From Amoebophrya sp. A120 (lineage: Eukaryota > Sar > Dinophyceae > Syndiniales > Amoebophryaceae): DNA of 64,000 bases. Each line of letters starts with the position of its first letter. Positions within the stretch are counted from its first letter, which is position 1. The position numbers were made by a program, and so were the translations under genes. Where the stretch lies: assembly GCA_905178155.1 (NCBI GenBank), contig CAJINV010000001.1:2780089-2844088 (forward strand), given 5' to 3'. The notes beneath the pieces were generated by a model, which was not told the DNA's origin, did no database searches, and saw nothing but the letters and a program-made list of their open reading frames with translations. Of the stretch, positions 44,621 to 54,457 are shown piece by piece.

Positions 44621-45260
44621 CAAACACTTTTTCCGATCTGCCAGGCGACACACAGATCGGCACTCGGCCGCACATTGACAGCAGCGGCTGTCGTAAAGGT
44701 TGGGACTCGTAACCTTGCGATGCGAAAATTTGTCATGCAAAAACTTCTGTTTTTGCATGACAAATATTAGATCGCAGGTTGCAGCGATCCCAACCCGATC
44801 GCGGAAGCCGCTGCATAGTGCGGCTGCGAGGGTTTCGGAGTTGCGGAAGGGTTCGTAAGTACTCCGCTTTACAGCCCTGTATAGCAGAAAAGTTTTCAAG
44901 GAAAAGACGAAGACCGGGCGGAAGAGCACATCAAGGTAAGAAAATAAGATGTCGGCGTGATGATTTTGAAGCCCGGAAGGTCAGCGGAGCACCGGCGGAG
45001 ATGATTATGAAAAAAACGTGACTAGTAGCTATGCGGTCTGTATTGTGTAGCTCTATCGTGCTACGTGTTTGTTTTTTTTCGATAGTTGCTACGTTTTTTT
45101 ACCACGATGCGGTTGTTTTTTGTTCTGAAAAAATGAGAGGTTTTTGTTTATTTCAGGAGCGGATGGCGGAGCGACGGTTGTTTTCAAGTTCTGAAATAGC
45201 AGTGCCTCTACCGGTGAAGACGAAGATCGTCAGGCGGACGACCCGGGGCGGGGCAACGCG
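44621..45260. other. Non-coding sequence with one perfect hairpin
   Basis: No gene supported. A 17-bp perfect inverted repeat lies at 44728-44765 (separate entry). The remainder gives only short frames. Confidence 0.4.
44728..44765. repeat. Perfect 17-bp hairpin made of introner-like sequence
   Basis: ATTTGTCATGCAAAAAC, loop TTCT, then the exact reverse complement. TTTGTCATGCA is the commonest internal word of the introner elements in this window. It has no TAT...ATA ends, so it may be a stripped relative or a solo inverted repeat. Confidence 0.85.
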
Positions 45261-46270
45261 CTAAACGACCGCTATATTCTGGCTAAATTGAAAAGCCGGA
45301 AGCGCACGGACCCAATGCCCGCGGGCGCGCTTCCGGGCGTGGAACCAAAAGAAGGCGCGCGCCCTTGCGATCGCGGGCTCCGGCCCATCCCTCCGTAGGC
45401 GGCGGAAGCGAACGGGCCGGGCCATCCGGGGCCCGCACTGCGGCCGCGGCACGGCTTCGGAGCGTCCCCGGCCCGCGCGCGACGGGCCCGACCCCGCGGG
45501 CCCGGTATTGCAAATGCCGCGTGGCCGGCCAGCCTCACGCGCAGGCCTTTTCGGGAAACGCCGGAGATATCTAGCGGGCCTCCGGCTAAATGCTCTGCTA
45601 AATTGCCTCCGGCCTCGCTAATTCGCGGCCGCTTTTCGGCTCGGGAGGCCAAAAAAAATCCATCTAAATATCCATCTAAGTATCCATCTAAGTGCTCTGC
45701 TAAATTGGGTCCCCCGGGAGGGGGCCGGAGGGCCCGAGGGGGCCCCGGGGCCAAAATCCTTCCCGTTTTCCCAGTGTCCAACATTTAGCCGGATACTTAG
45801 CCGGATACTTAGCCAGAATTTAGCTGGAATTTAGCGGAGCACTTAGCTGGATACTTAGCTGAATTTCTTTTGGGAATTAGCTCCAATTTAGCCGGATTTT
45901 AGCCGGATCCTGGCCGACGATTTCCGCCAGCATTTACCCTGTCGCCCAGGCGGCGGCAGGATGAATGCTGGAAGAAATATCGGCCAAGTGGGCCGGCCTC
46001 TTGGGAATTTAAAAACCCCAGCGCAAAAACCTTGCGAGTCTTTAAAACTCAAAACGGCCAAGGGCGGCACCCCGGGGCGAGGCGCTGCCGAAGCACTGGC
46101 GCCGCGGGCCGCGCGCGCAGCTGCGCCAAACACCCGCCGCCCGGCTGCTCCACGCATGGGGGGAAGGGTGCGCTGGCGCGCCCGAGCAGCCCGGCCCCAA
46201 GGAAGAAAAAACCTGCGCGGGCTGCGCAAAAATTTAGCCAGGTCATAGCCGGAATATAGCCGGAATCCCC
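45261..46270. repeat. ~1-kb foldback-like block: CTAAAT words left, ATTTAG words right
   Basis: In the left half CTAAAC/CTAAAT/CTAATT/CTAAGT occur at ~45261, 45283, 45586, 45597, 45617 and four times between 45,664 and 45,710. In the right half TTTAGCC/ACTTAGC words occur about ten times from 45,783 to 45,905 and again at ~46,231. TATATTCTGGCTAAATT (45,272) mirrors AATTTAGCC...GGAATATA (46,230-46,257). The centre (~45,715-45,780) and 46,030-46,200 are GC-rich. No gene. Confidence 0.65.
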
Positions 46271-46581
46271 GCCCCGGGCCGTCCGCCTGAAGATCGGGGA
46301 CCAATCGAAGAAACAACTATCATGATATTTGTTTTGCAGAGCCAGGACCTAAATCTAGTGTCTACATGAAACTAATATAACTAAAAACATACATAATGAA
46401 GTAACTAAAACACACAATCCCACTAGTATAACTACAGGGCCCGTTTTTTTTTGGAATGTAGATAGTGCGCCATAAAGTCATACTATTCTTTCCACACCTA
46501 CACCGCGGATCATCATAGTAGACAAAAAGCAAACCCACTCCTTCTGTGGTCATCTTCTATTGTTTCGGCAGCGACGAGAAG

Positions 46582-48646
46582 ATGAACAAAGAGGAGAAGA
46601 AGGCCGAGGCGGAACAAGAAAAGAACGAGGAATGCAAAAAATTCTTCACAGCAAAAGCCTACTTGGCACCACGCAAGTTGTGGAAGCTGTGCTACCTGTT
46701 ATGCGAGACGGCTTTCGAGTACGCACGCGAGTACTTCGCGAACCCGAAACTCACCTTGGTCCACTACCGGGTGGAGATCGACGGAACCACGACGCAGAGC
46801 ATGCTGTTTGAAAACAGTGTGAGGGGGAGGATTAAGATCTTCGCGCATGTGATGGCGTCGATCGTCGCGATTACCTTCTGCTGCGGAAGCCTGATGAACA
46901 TCGGGTCGGTGTTTGTGCCAACGCACACCGTGCTATATCCTTCGTCGCAGAACTTCGGGGCGAAAGTAAAGGGACAAAAGAGCTGCTTTCGCGGTTGGAG
47001 TGAAAGAAGCATGGGAGGTGGCGGACCAGGTGCTGACGTTTCACAACCCGGAAATTTTTTTCGGGCGTTTCGGGCAGCAGTGCGTGCAAATTTGGAGTCC
47101 AGTGACGGACTCGGGTGGAAGCACAATAAATACGCTCTTCTTCATCGGCGGAATTTTTATGATGGGCAAGCACCTGGCCAATGTGGTGCTGTGGACACAG
47201 AGGTGTAAGGTGCACCAAGCAGCACTAGTAACCCGCCAAATAGCCGAGATGTATCTCGGGATGCTCAATCTGGATCCGAAAGGATGGCAGAAGAGACTGC
47301 GGCTGCAAGTACTGTTTTTTTTGATTTTTGTAATGCATTTCAGTACTATGATCGCATGCTTATTTGCATGACAAATGTGCACTTCAAATCAAAAGCCAAC
47401 TACTTCTAATCTACAGGTGCACAGTGTGAAACTGCTGTCCGAAAAAATACACAACTCGCTCGACGGCGTTGCTCGGTGGATTGCGCCATGGGACAAGAGC
47501 GAACCGATGGCGAAAGACCAAGCCTTTAACAACTTCTTGGACAGACGCGAGATAAACTACAAGAAGAAAAAGTTCCTCCGCGGATGCTCGGTGAAGCAGC
47601 GGATGTTGATAGTGCCGAAGGACGGAAGAACCGCTGCGCTGCGTGGATTACATAGTTTGTATCGCGGCTGGCGGGCGCCAGTCTGGACCCGCTGGCTCAC
47701 AGTGCGGCAAGCCCTCGGACAAATGCTGTTGTGCTGCAGTATGTTTTTGGCGAGGATCTTCTACGGACTAGGAGAGCGGGTCAGTTTTGGGGCGGAAAAG
47801 ATACTGGAGCACGGGTTCAAGCTGGACATGTCGAAGGAAAGCGGTATAGCATAAATCTGTAATGCAAATTCTTAGAAATGCAAACGCTTTTACATGTGTA
47901 AAGACACTTCGTGGCAGCATGATTTGTAATGCAATCTGTAAGCCAGTATGTGATTAAAAAAGTGCACCACCATGCAAAATAAATCCAATTATCTCCAGGC
48001 ACACAGTTCATTTTTCTCATCGTCTCGCGGTTTCTGCACATGATTCTGAAGCCGATTGAGCATTATAATGCTGCAATGCTCAAAAACGACCTTCACGAAC
48101 GCACCCGCACTAGTTTGAGGAGCCGCTTCTTGGAGGATCTGCAGGAGGTTTATTTATATCTGTCCGACCTGGATGCGGTTTACGACGACATCGCCTATCT
48201 GATGTGCGGAATCGGAATCGGCGAGGTGATATTCGACGACGCACAAAAAGACTTAGTATTTCTTTATACTTTTTGCAAAATTTGTCATGCATAATTCGCG
48301 TCGGAACAATGAACGTTACATCATGTGCATATATAAACTCACTCAGATCGAGCTTGCACGGATTTCCGCCCAGCAGATGTTGTTCATCAGCCGAGTTATT
48401 TTGTGGCACCGGGATGGCAAACGAGACCTGCGCGAAGAGTGGATCCAAAAGGCAAAAGCAAACCTCGAAGCGGAAATGCAGAACTTGAAAGAAATGGACT
48501 TTGCGGTGTACGTCCAAGAAGACCCTGGCAGCATCTCCCTGCACAGCGTTCAGCGGTGGATGATGAATCAACCGGAGGAGATTCGCAAGCAGCAGATGCA
48601 GAAACTGACTGAGTACTTGCAGGTCGTTAATCGCAGTAGCAAAAAC
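46582..48646 (+). CDS. Multi-pass membrane protein, unknown family, 3' end lost in gap
   Basis: Coding from ATG 46582 (or an upstream exon joined at 46574). Introns 47309-47416, 47844-47998 and 48256-48346 are GT-AG and keep frame. Hydrophobic segments include FAHVMASIVAITFCCGSL, NTLFFIGGIFMMGKHLANVV, ALGQMLLCCSMFLARIFYGL and QFIFLIVSRFL. Charged stretches between them (KEEKKAEAEQEKNEECKK) suggest cytosolic loops. The last exon is helical (AKANLEAEMQNLKEMDFAVY) and runs into the N gap at 48647. Near 46,985 the frame must shift by one base to pass from ...SSQNFGAKVKGQK to AAFAVGVKEAWEVADQV. No intron explains this, so an assembly error, a mutation or frameshifting is possible. It is the only gene inside the repeat island. 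Confidence 0.6.
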
Positions 48647-48746
48647 NNNNNNNNNNNNNNNNNNNNNNNNNNNNNNNNNNNNNNNNNNNNNNNNNNNNNN
48701 NNNNNNNNNNNNNNNNNNNNNNNNNNNNNNNNNNNNNNNNNNNNNN
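48647..48746. other. Assembly gap (100 N)
   Basis: Exactly 100 unknown bases, the usual size for a gap of unknown length. Coding sequence stops at its left edge and non-coding repeat begins at its right edge, so sequence is missing and the adjacency of the two sides is not proven by sequence. Confidence 0.98.
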
Positions 48747-48767
48747 TTCAGGAAGACAGGCCCGGGC

Positions 48768-49735
48768 GACCTAACGTTTCTAATTGGAAGATAAAAGCGG
48801 GCTAATTTGATGGCCTTTCGAACCCAAGGCCAAAACCAAAGGAGAAGGCGAAAACAGGACGGGGAAGGAAGGTGGCGGCCGAAACATTGGCAGCTGGCTG
48901 AATGAAGACCCAGAGAGAAGAAAAACGGCCCCCGCCGCGGACATTTCGAAAGCCAAAAAAGGAAACCCAAAAGGCAGGCCGGCGGACCCCGAATGCGGTT
49001 GCTTGAGATCCAAGTCCCCACACCGGGTTTCTAATTTGTCGTCTAATTTACCTCCGGCGAACCCCCTCCGGAGTCTGCTAAACTGCTACCCGAATCCAGA
49101 GCCCCCCCATTCTAACCTGCCTGCTAACCTGCATCTAATTTTTTTTGGCCCCTTCTAATTTGTCGTCTAATCGTGTTCTAACTTGCATCCCCCTGTGCAC
49201 ACCAGGGTCGGAAATTCCAATGGGATTTCGTTGATGAAAAAAACATCAACGAAATCCCATTGGAATTCCCTACCCGTACGCAGTTAGATGCCAGTTAGAA
49301 CAGGTTAGCCGACCAATTAGATGCGGTTAGCTGACGGGTTAGAAGACCCGTTTCGGATGGGCGAAGAACTTGCTTTGCAAGTTAGAAATGCAAATTAGAA
49401 ATTTGGCCTTGCCGTTTAGTGCCCACCTTCCTGGGCAATTAGATCACCCAAACCCAACCACATCCGGGTGATCTAATTCGGGAAGCGACATGAGCAAGTC
49501 CCCCGGGAGCTCGAACAACACAACACTCACCCGAAAAGGAAACACCCACAACAAACCAAAGACAATCCCCCCGCCCGCCTTTATACCCAAAAACACGCCG
49601 AATTTTTATATTTTAAAACCCCCAAAGAAGCGGAGCGGCAGCCGGCTCCTGCCAAGCATGCCACCCGGCGCGCAACACATGGCAGAGACAACGGCGCCGA
49701 TACAAATTAGCCATTTTTTAGCAGCCAATTAGGGC
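48768..49735. repeat. ~1-kb foldback-like block: CTAAT words left, ATTAG words right
   Basis: Left half has CTAAC/CTAAT/TCTAATTTG words at ~48769, 48779, 48801, 49028, 49044, 49075, 49111, 49122, 49133, 49155, 49166 and 49176. Right half has TTAGA/ATTAGA/TTAGC words at ~49284, 49295, 49304, 49316, 49327, 49338, 49380, 49393, 49438, 49706 and 49726. The centre is a perfect 24-bp hairpin (49213-49267). The layout parallels the 45,261-46,270 block. No gene. Confidence 0.7.
49213..49267. repeat. Perfect 24-bp inverted repeat with an A7 loop
   Basis: Left arm AATTCCAATGGGATTTCGTT plus GATG, loop of seven A, right arm exact reverse complement. CCAATGGGATTT also occurs at ~41,673 in the GCGACA block, linking the two repeat blocks. 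Confidence 0.95.
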
Positions 49736-50210
49736 GGGAATTCGCCCGGACCTGTCTGCCTGAAAACGGGGAAAGCGGGAAGCATCGGCCCACGGGAAAA
49801 GCCGCGCCCCCGCACCAGGCGAACAACTACCCAACACCCCCCCCCGGCGCCCTCCCTCTGCTCACGAGAACACTGGCAGAAGGCGCCGCCGTCCGCCGCC
49901 TCTTGGGGGCAAGCACGTGAAAAGCGAGAGCACGGGGAAAGCGGGAAGCACGGGGAAGGCGCATGCAAAACACGAGGATGGAAAGCGGGCGGGAGGCACG
50001 GGGCGGGAAACACGGGGAAAGCGGGAAGCACGGGGGAGCCGGGAAGCAGCAGCCCGCCCCACGGGGAAAGCCGCGCCCCAAAACCATGCGAGCAACTGCC
50101 CGCCCAACACCCTCCCCCGGCGCCCTCCCCCTGTTCACGAGGAGACGGGCAGACAGAGGGCGCCACCGTCCGCCGCCTCTTGGAAGCTGCGCGCGAGGGG
50201 GGGCGGGGGC
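49736..50210. repeat. Second patch of 18-bp satellite and ~165-bp modules
   Basis: The CACGGGGAAAGCGGGAAG unit reappears at ~49,765-50,050. Modules like those at 42.9-43.3 kb lie at ~49,785-49,935 and ~50,060-50,190, the latter cut short. Long minus-strand frames here are by-products of GC-rich repeats. Confidence 0.8.
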
Positions 50211-50455
50211 GGCGCAGATTGCATGCAAGCTAACGCGTGGGGCGCCGCTGCTGTCCGGGGGTGCGGGGGGAGGGTGGTGGGCCCCTGCGCCTACAAAGCT
50301 AGCAATGCCCCGCTCCGGCGCCCGTCCTCTATGTATCCACGCGCGCGGCAGGGGCCCCAACAGGCCTCTGCTCTGCAAGGCTGCGCGCGGGAAAAGAAGG
50401 GGTGGGGGCGCCAAGGCGTGCAGGGAGGAGCGGCCGGCGCGGGGCGCGCCGGCAG

Positions 50456-50525
50456 GCTTAGGGTTTAGGGTGATTTCTAGGGCCATGCGGGGCTTAGGGC
50501 TTAGGGTTTAGGGCCATGCGGGGCG
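50456..50525 (+). repeat. Short telomere-like TTTAGGG patch
   Basis: GCTTAGGGTTTAGGG at 50456-50470 and GGCTTAGGGCTTAGGGTTTA with GGG at 50491-50513, separated by the word GGGCCATGCGGGGC, which is itself repeated after the second block. TTTAGGG is the telomere repeat reported for dinoflagellates. Only about five degenerate units, so this is interstitial, not a chromosome end. Confidence 0.7.
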
Positions 50526-51814
50526 CACCGGCGCGGCCGCGCATGGCGCGGGCTCTTCTCCTGCTTTCTTCCCCCGTCCAGTGGCGCCCGCCCGCTGCAG
50601 CGCTTGGCGTTCTTGGGCCTAAAGCTTTCCGCCTAGGGCGCGCGCCCAATGCGGGCGAGGTTTCACGCTCGCACAACGACGGGGGCGGGCCACGGGCTCC
50701 ATGGCGCTCCACATTGGTTCTTTCAACAAGAAACGGCGCAGATGCTTGGTCCCACCCTGCATCGGAAATCTTTCCCCTTGCCCATCCTCTGGCGTTTTTC
50801 TTTCCCCCCTGTCCACTCGTTCGCCCTCCCACTGCGCGACATAAGCTGCGGCCTTGTAATTTCTTTCTCCCGAGATATCTCCATGATCCGAATCCCAATG
50901 ATGAGATTCATCGGAATCTTAATCCTTCCTGTTATTCTATCATTCTGATGGAATCAAAAAAATGAATCCAAATTTAGATGGATTATTTTTATTTTCATGG
51001 AGAAAATAAATATATCATTCTTTTTTCTTGTATATCTGGATATATCATTGATTTTTCGAGAGCCGAAGATATCCATCATTCAATTCTCACATCAATTCAT
51101 CTCTATCACCATCAATTTTGAAAAATTTTGACTATTTTTAGAGTCATTTTCTATTGCAATAATTTCTAATTCTTCAAACGACAACCAACAATAAATTCAT
51201 GAATTTGCAACGATTATTTCCATAAAAATTCAGGAAAAAAATCAAATTCTTTCCTTCAAAATAATTGCTTCAATATTCACTCTCAAAGATCACAGATCAG
51301 ATCTATATCACCCCAGAATGATACACATCCAAAATCCAGAAAACAAAATTTCGATCTCGATGAATTTTTGGATATTATCATTTGCAATTCATCGAGAAAC
51401 AGAATGAGTCAACAAACAGAAAATTAGGATCTGACTTTGAATGCATCGGGAATATCCATTCGGGTGTGTTGATTCGTTGCATGTTAGAGGAACACATATT
51501 GGTTTGATTACTTTTCGTTTTTCATTTGAAGATTTCTGTTTCTTTCCTGTCTCCTATGTTGTTGTCCTCATCGTCTAGTCAATGTCTTGTTTGCTCGCCG
51601 AAGTGTCCGTCGACTTCTTGCAATTGATATATAAAGCGACCAGTATAAGTCAAAGCCTTCGTACAAACGTGGATCTCGTTAAACTTCCAAACTACAGCTC
51701 GAGCGGCTTTCACATTGCAAGAGATCCTTTCGATAGAAATCATCGCCACCAGATTCGGTCTTGGACATCACAGTTGTTCTGGCAAGGCTTTCTCGTGTGA
51801 TGTCGCAAGAACCT
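50526..51814. other. Non-coding: GC-rich then strongly AT-rich
   Basis: GC-rich to ~50,860 with only short frames. From ~50,870 to 51,480 it is AT-rich, with GATTCATC, ATCATTC and GATGGA words like the 40.8-41.3 kb flank. The convergent downstream ends of the plus and minus gene blocks fall around here. Confidence 0.5.
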
Positions 51815-53695
51815 TCAACCGCTCTTTTTCCTGGCCGCGAAAGCAATAGCGACGGCAACGAGCCCGAGCAACACGAGGGCTATTACATCGCCGGAGAGCA
51901 ATCCCAGCAGAACGAGCGACGTCGTCACCAAGAGCACACACACGAGGGCGCGGAACGTGCTTTCCGGCATGTACCGGGCAAGTCGATTGCCGAGGTGGGT
52001 ACCCAGAAACCCGGCGAGGATCGGCAGGAGATAGAGCAGCAGGCCGTAGTGCGTGACTTGAATGTGTTGGTGCACGAAGGCGAGCCGCACGTAGGACTCG
52101 GCGATGACGGACAAGGGAAAGAGACACCGTGCGAACGCGGAGGGAAAGTCGGCCGCGGGAAGCGCCAGCATGAGTAGCATGTGTGGTGGACCGCCGAGAC
52201 CGACCATCCCCAGGAAGAACCCGCTCACCAAACCGGTCAGGACCAGGCTAACCCGCACGTAAGGCTTCAAGTGCATGCCTCCCAGAAGTGTCGGCGACGG
52301 ACACGGAGGGCAGTTTGATGATGGATGTGGTTCATCTCCTGAAGACAGCTTCCCTTCATCTGTGACTACTACTGCAACAGCATTTTCTGTTTTCCCTTCA
52401 TCTTTCTTGCCTTCGGCTGCATTCTGTGGAAATGCGCGAAGTTCAGGAGCATCGCAGCGATTTTGTTCTTCCAGCACTTCATCACCACGACTCGTGGCGC
52501 GTACAACTTCGTGAATGCGACAAGAATTGTCACACTCCCCGTTGTAGCCCTGCGATATTTTTTCGCAGGACTTCTTGGCTTCTGAGTGGAATTTCATCGG
52601 GTGCAACAGCTCGTGGGTCTCCTGCAGAGGACTCCGGTCCCCCGCCAGGCAAGCGGGTTTCGCGATCGTGACGTCTTCTAGTTGTATCACGTTAGTACTA
52701 GAATTCGCGGAAAATAGATTTTGTGCTCCCGCTGCACCAGAGGAGACCGGTGTAGAGACATCAGACGAGGCGCCATCACTCGCTGCTGAAGGTGAGAACG
52801 CCAATGTCGATAAGGTACGGACGGCGTTTGTTCTCGGCGTACTTTGTTGCGTACTCCACGTCAGGGCTGTGTCGAGGTGGTCAAAGGGGGTCCCGCTCGT
52901 ATTGATTTCCATCTCAACCTCGGACTTCGTAGCAGGTGTGGATGTGGAGGTTAGTGCGCCTGAAGCGATAGGGTCAACATTTTCGTCGCAGCCAGCGACG
53001 CTATCGTTCTTATCAGAACCGATAATTGCGTTGCTCTTGTCCTCCTTCTCGCTTTTGTTCCGCTTTCTATACTGTTCCAACAGAAACCAGAGGGCTGCGA
53101 GCCAGAAAAACACATGCGCCAGGAGTGTGCGGATAACGTCGGCGTCGACCTGCCTGTAGACCAGCGCACCCGTCGGCGAGGCCGCCAGTGTGGGAACCGC
53201 CACGAGCACTGCGTACCGCCACACTTCGGGAGCCGCCTTCCGCTGCAGGTACACCAGGTAGGTGCCTTGGAAAATCTGCAGCAAGGTGATGAGCCCGACG
53301 AAAAAATCGTATTCTGCAAACGGGTTGTTGTTTCGAGTGTCTTGAGGCTGCACTGCTTCTGCGCCACGACTCGCGGCTATCACGGAGTTGTTACTACCTT
53401 GTGGACCAGAAGTGAGCGCCGAGACTACACTAGTACTGTCGCCGTTGCTGCTGCTTGTGGTCCCGGTACTTGGAGCTGCGGTGCTTGGAGCTAACGGAAT
53501 AGAAGATGTACTACTGCTAGTGCCGGCGGATGCGTTCGTTTCCCAAATGACATAGCCCAGGTTCCAGCAACACAACATAAAAAGAGTGTCTCCCACACCG
53601 GTCACACCGCGCACGAAGGACGCTCCGAATGCAGTCACAACCACTGGCAGCAAAAATCCCGCGGGAGATATTTCGTCGCTAATTAGGGGGACCAT
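51815..53695 (-). CDS. TauE/SafE-type (DUF81) membrane permease, intronless
   Basis: Single exon, 626 residues from the first ATG (53693-53695, MVPLISDEIS). Two hydrophobic halves each begin with the family's Gly-rich helix: GASFVRGVTGVGDTLFML near the N-terminus and SGFFLGMVGLGGPPHMLLML in the second half. About eight or nine membrane spans are visible, among them AALWFLLEQYRK, LLLYLLPILAGFLG, VLLVTTSLVLLGLL and VIALVLLGLVAVAIAFAA. The family moves small anions such as sulfite, sulfoacetate or taurine-derived sulfonates across membranes; substrate cannot be read from sequence. Unusual is a ~270-residue hydrophilic Ser/Thr/Glu-rich linker between the halves (residues ~205-475), plus a 70-residue one after the first helix. 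It is the first gene of the minus-strand block. Confidence 0.85.
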   Translation of the reverse strand: MVPLISDEISPAGFLLPVVVTAFGASFVRGVTGVGDTLFMLCCWNLGYVIWETNASAGTSSSTSSIPLAPSTAAPSTGTTSSSNGDSTSVVSALTSGPQGSNNSVIAASRGAEAVQPQDTRNNNPFAEYDFFVGLITLLQIFQGTYLVYLQRKAAPEVWRYAVLVAVPTLAASPTGALVYRQVDADVIRTLLAHVFFWLAALWFLLEQYRKRNKSEKEDKSNAIIGSDKNDSVAGCDENVDPIASGALTSTSTPATKSEVEMEINTSGTPFDHLDTALTWSTQQSTPRTNAVRTLSTLAFSPSAASDGASSDVSTPVSSGAAGAQNLFSANSSTNVIQLEDVTIAKPACLAGDRSPLQETHELLHPMKFHSEAKKSCEKISQGYNGECDNSCRIHEVVRATSRGDEVLEEQNRCDAPELRAFPQNAAEGKKDEGKTENAVAVVVTDEGKLSSGDEPHPSSNCPPCPSPTLLGGMHLKPYVRVSLVLTGLVSGFFLGMVGLGGPPHMLLMLALPAADFPSAFARCLFPLSVIAESYVRLAFVHQHIQVTHYGLLLYLLPILAGFLGTHLGNRLARYMPESTFRALVCVLLVTTSLVLLGLLSGDVIALVLLGLVAVAIAFAARKKSG

Positions 53696-54457
53696 GGATG
53701 GCAATGGTTCTTCACACTAGTAGACCCCACAGTTATCAAGGTACTACTTTATTGAACTTGAAGAGCTCTTGCGCGAGCAAAAAGACGGCGACTACACCTG
53801 CTCGACGCGGATACTACGTGAATGTAAAGGTGGGACAAAGTCTAGCCGGTAGACATTAGTACGAGGAAAATCAAAATGAAAATGGCAATGGGGGGCTTGG
53901 AGGAGCTGCTGAAAGGAATAAAACATACATCCTTGATAACGAAAAGTTTCGCATGGCATCCACCAAGAGAGCTGCAACGACTACGAGTCAGTGTTAGCGT
54001 ACGCAGGGACAATCGGACGAAAACATTAGAGAACGTCAACGTAGTGAAAATCGAACGCAACCGAACATTTTAGAATCAGAAAAGCAATACAACTTCTGTC
54101 ATGATGACAGAAGCATAAGCAACCGAACTTTCAAAACCGGAAAAGCCGAAGTCATTTTTGTTTACTACATTTCGATGCCGTGGTAGGCTCTCGTCAACCG
54201 AAATACTATTTACTCCTTAGGCTTAGTCTTGCACTTGCTGTTTCACTACCGACGCAGCATGTAGTACGGGGGAAGCAAACTCGATCAACTTGAAGCCGAT
54301 GAGTCCGAATGAACGAACTCTTTTCATTTAACCGATGGCACTTGAAAAAAAACCTGTCGCGATCATCGCCGTATATTTTCGTGTTACAGCATGTCTTCGT
54401 GGGGTTACTTATTTTGCATGTGTAGTTAATTCGTTTTTAGTGTTTCTTTCATCGCCT
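53696..54457. other. Intergenic region, 0.76 kb
   Basis: No gene seen. It holds the promoter of the permease gene and the 3' end of the giant gene (both minus). A small inverted pair TCTGTCATCATGACAGA lies at ~54,096, a perfect palindrome-like 17-mer. Confidence 0.4.

Noticed and set aside
49213-49267. 24-bp hairpin as a rho-independent terminator
   Set aside because: Such terminators are bacterial; the loop is A7, there is no following T-run and no gene ends there.
54096-54112. Palindrome TCTGTCATCATGACAGA as a regulatory operator
   Set aside because: Single short palindrome between genes with no second copy or known binding family.
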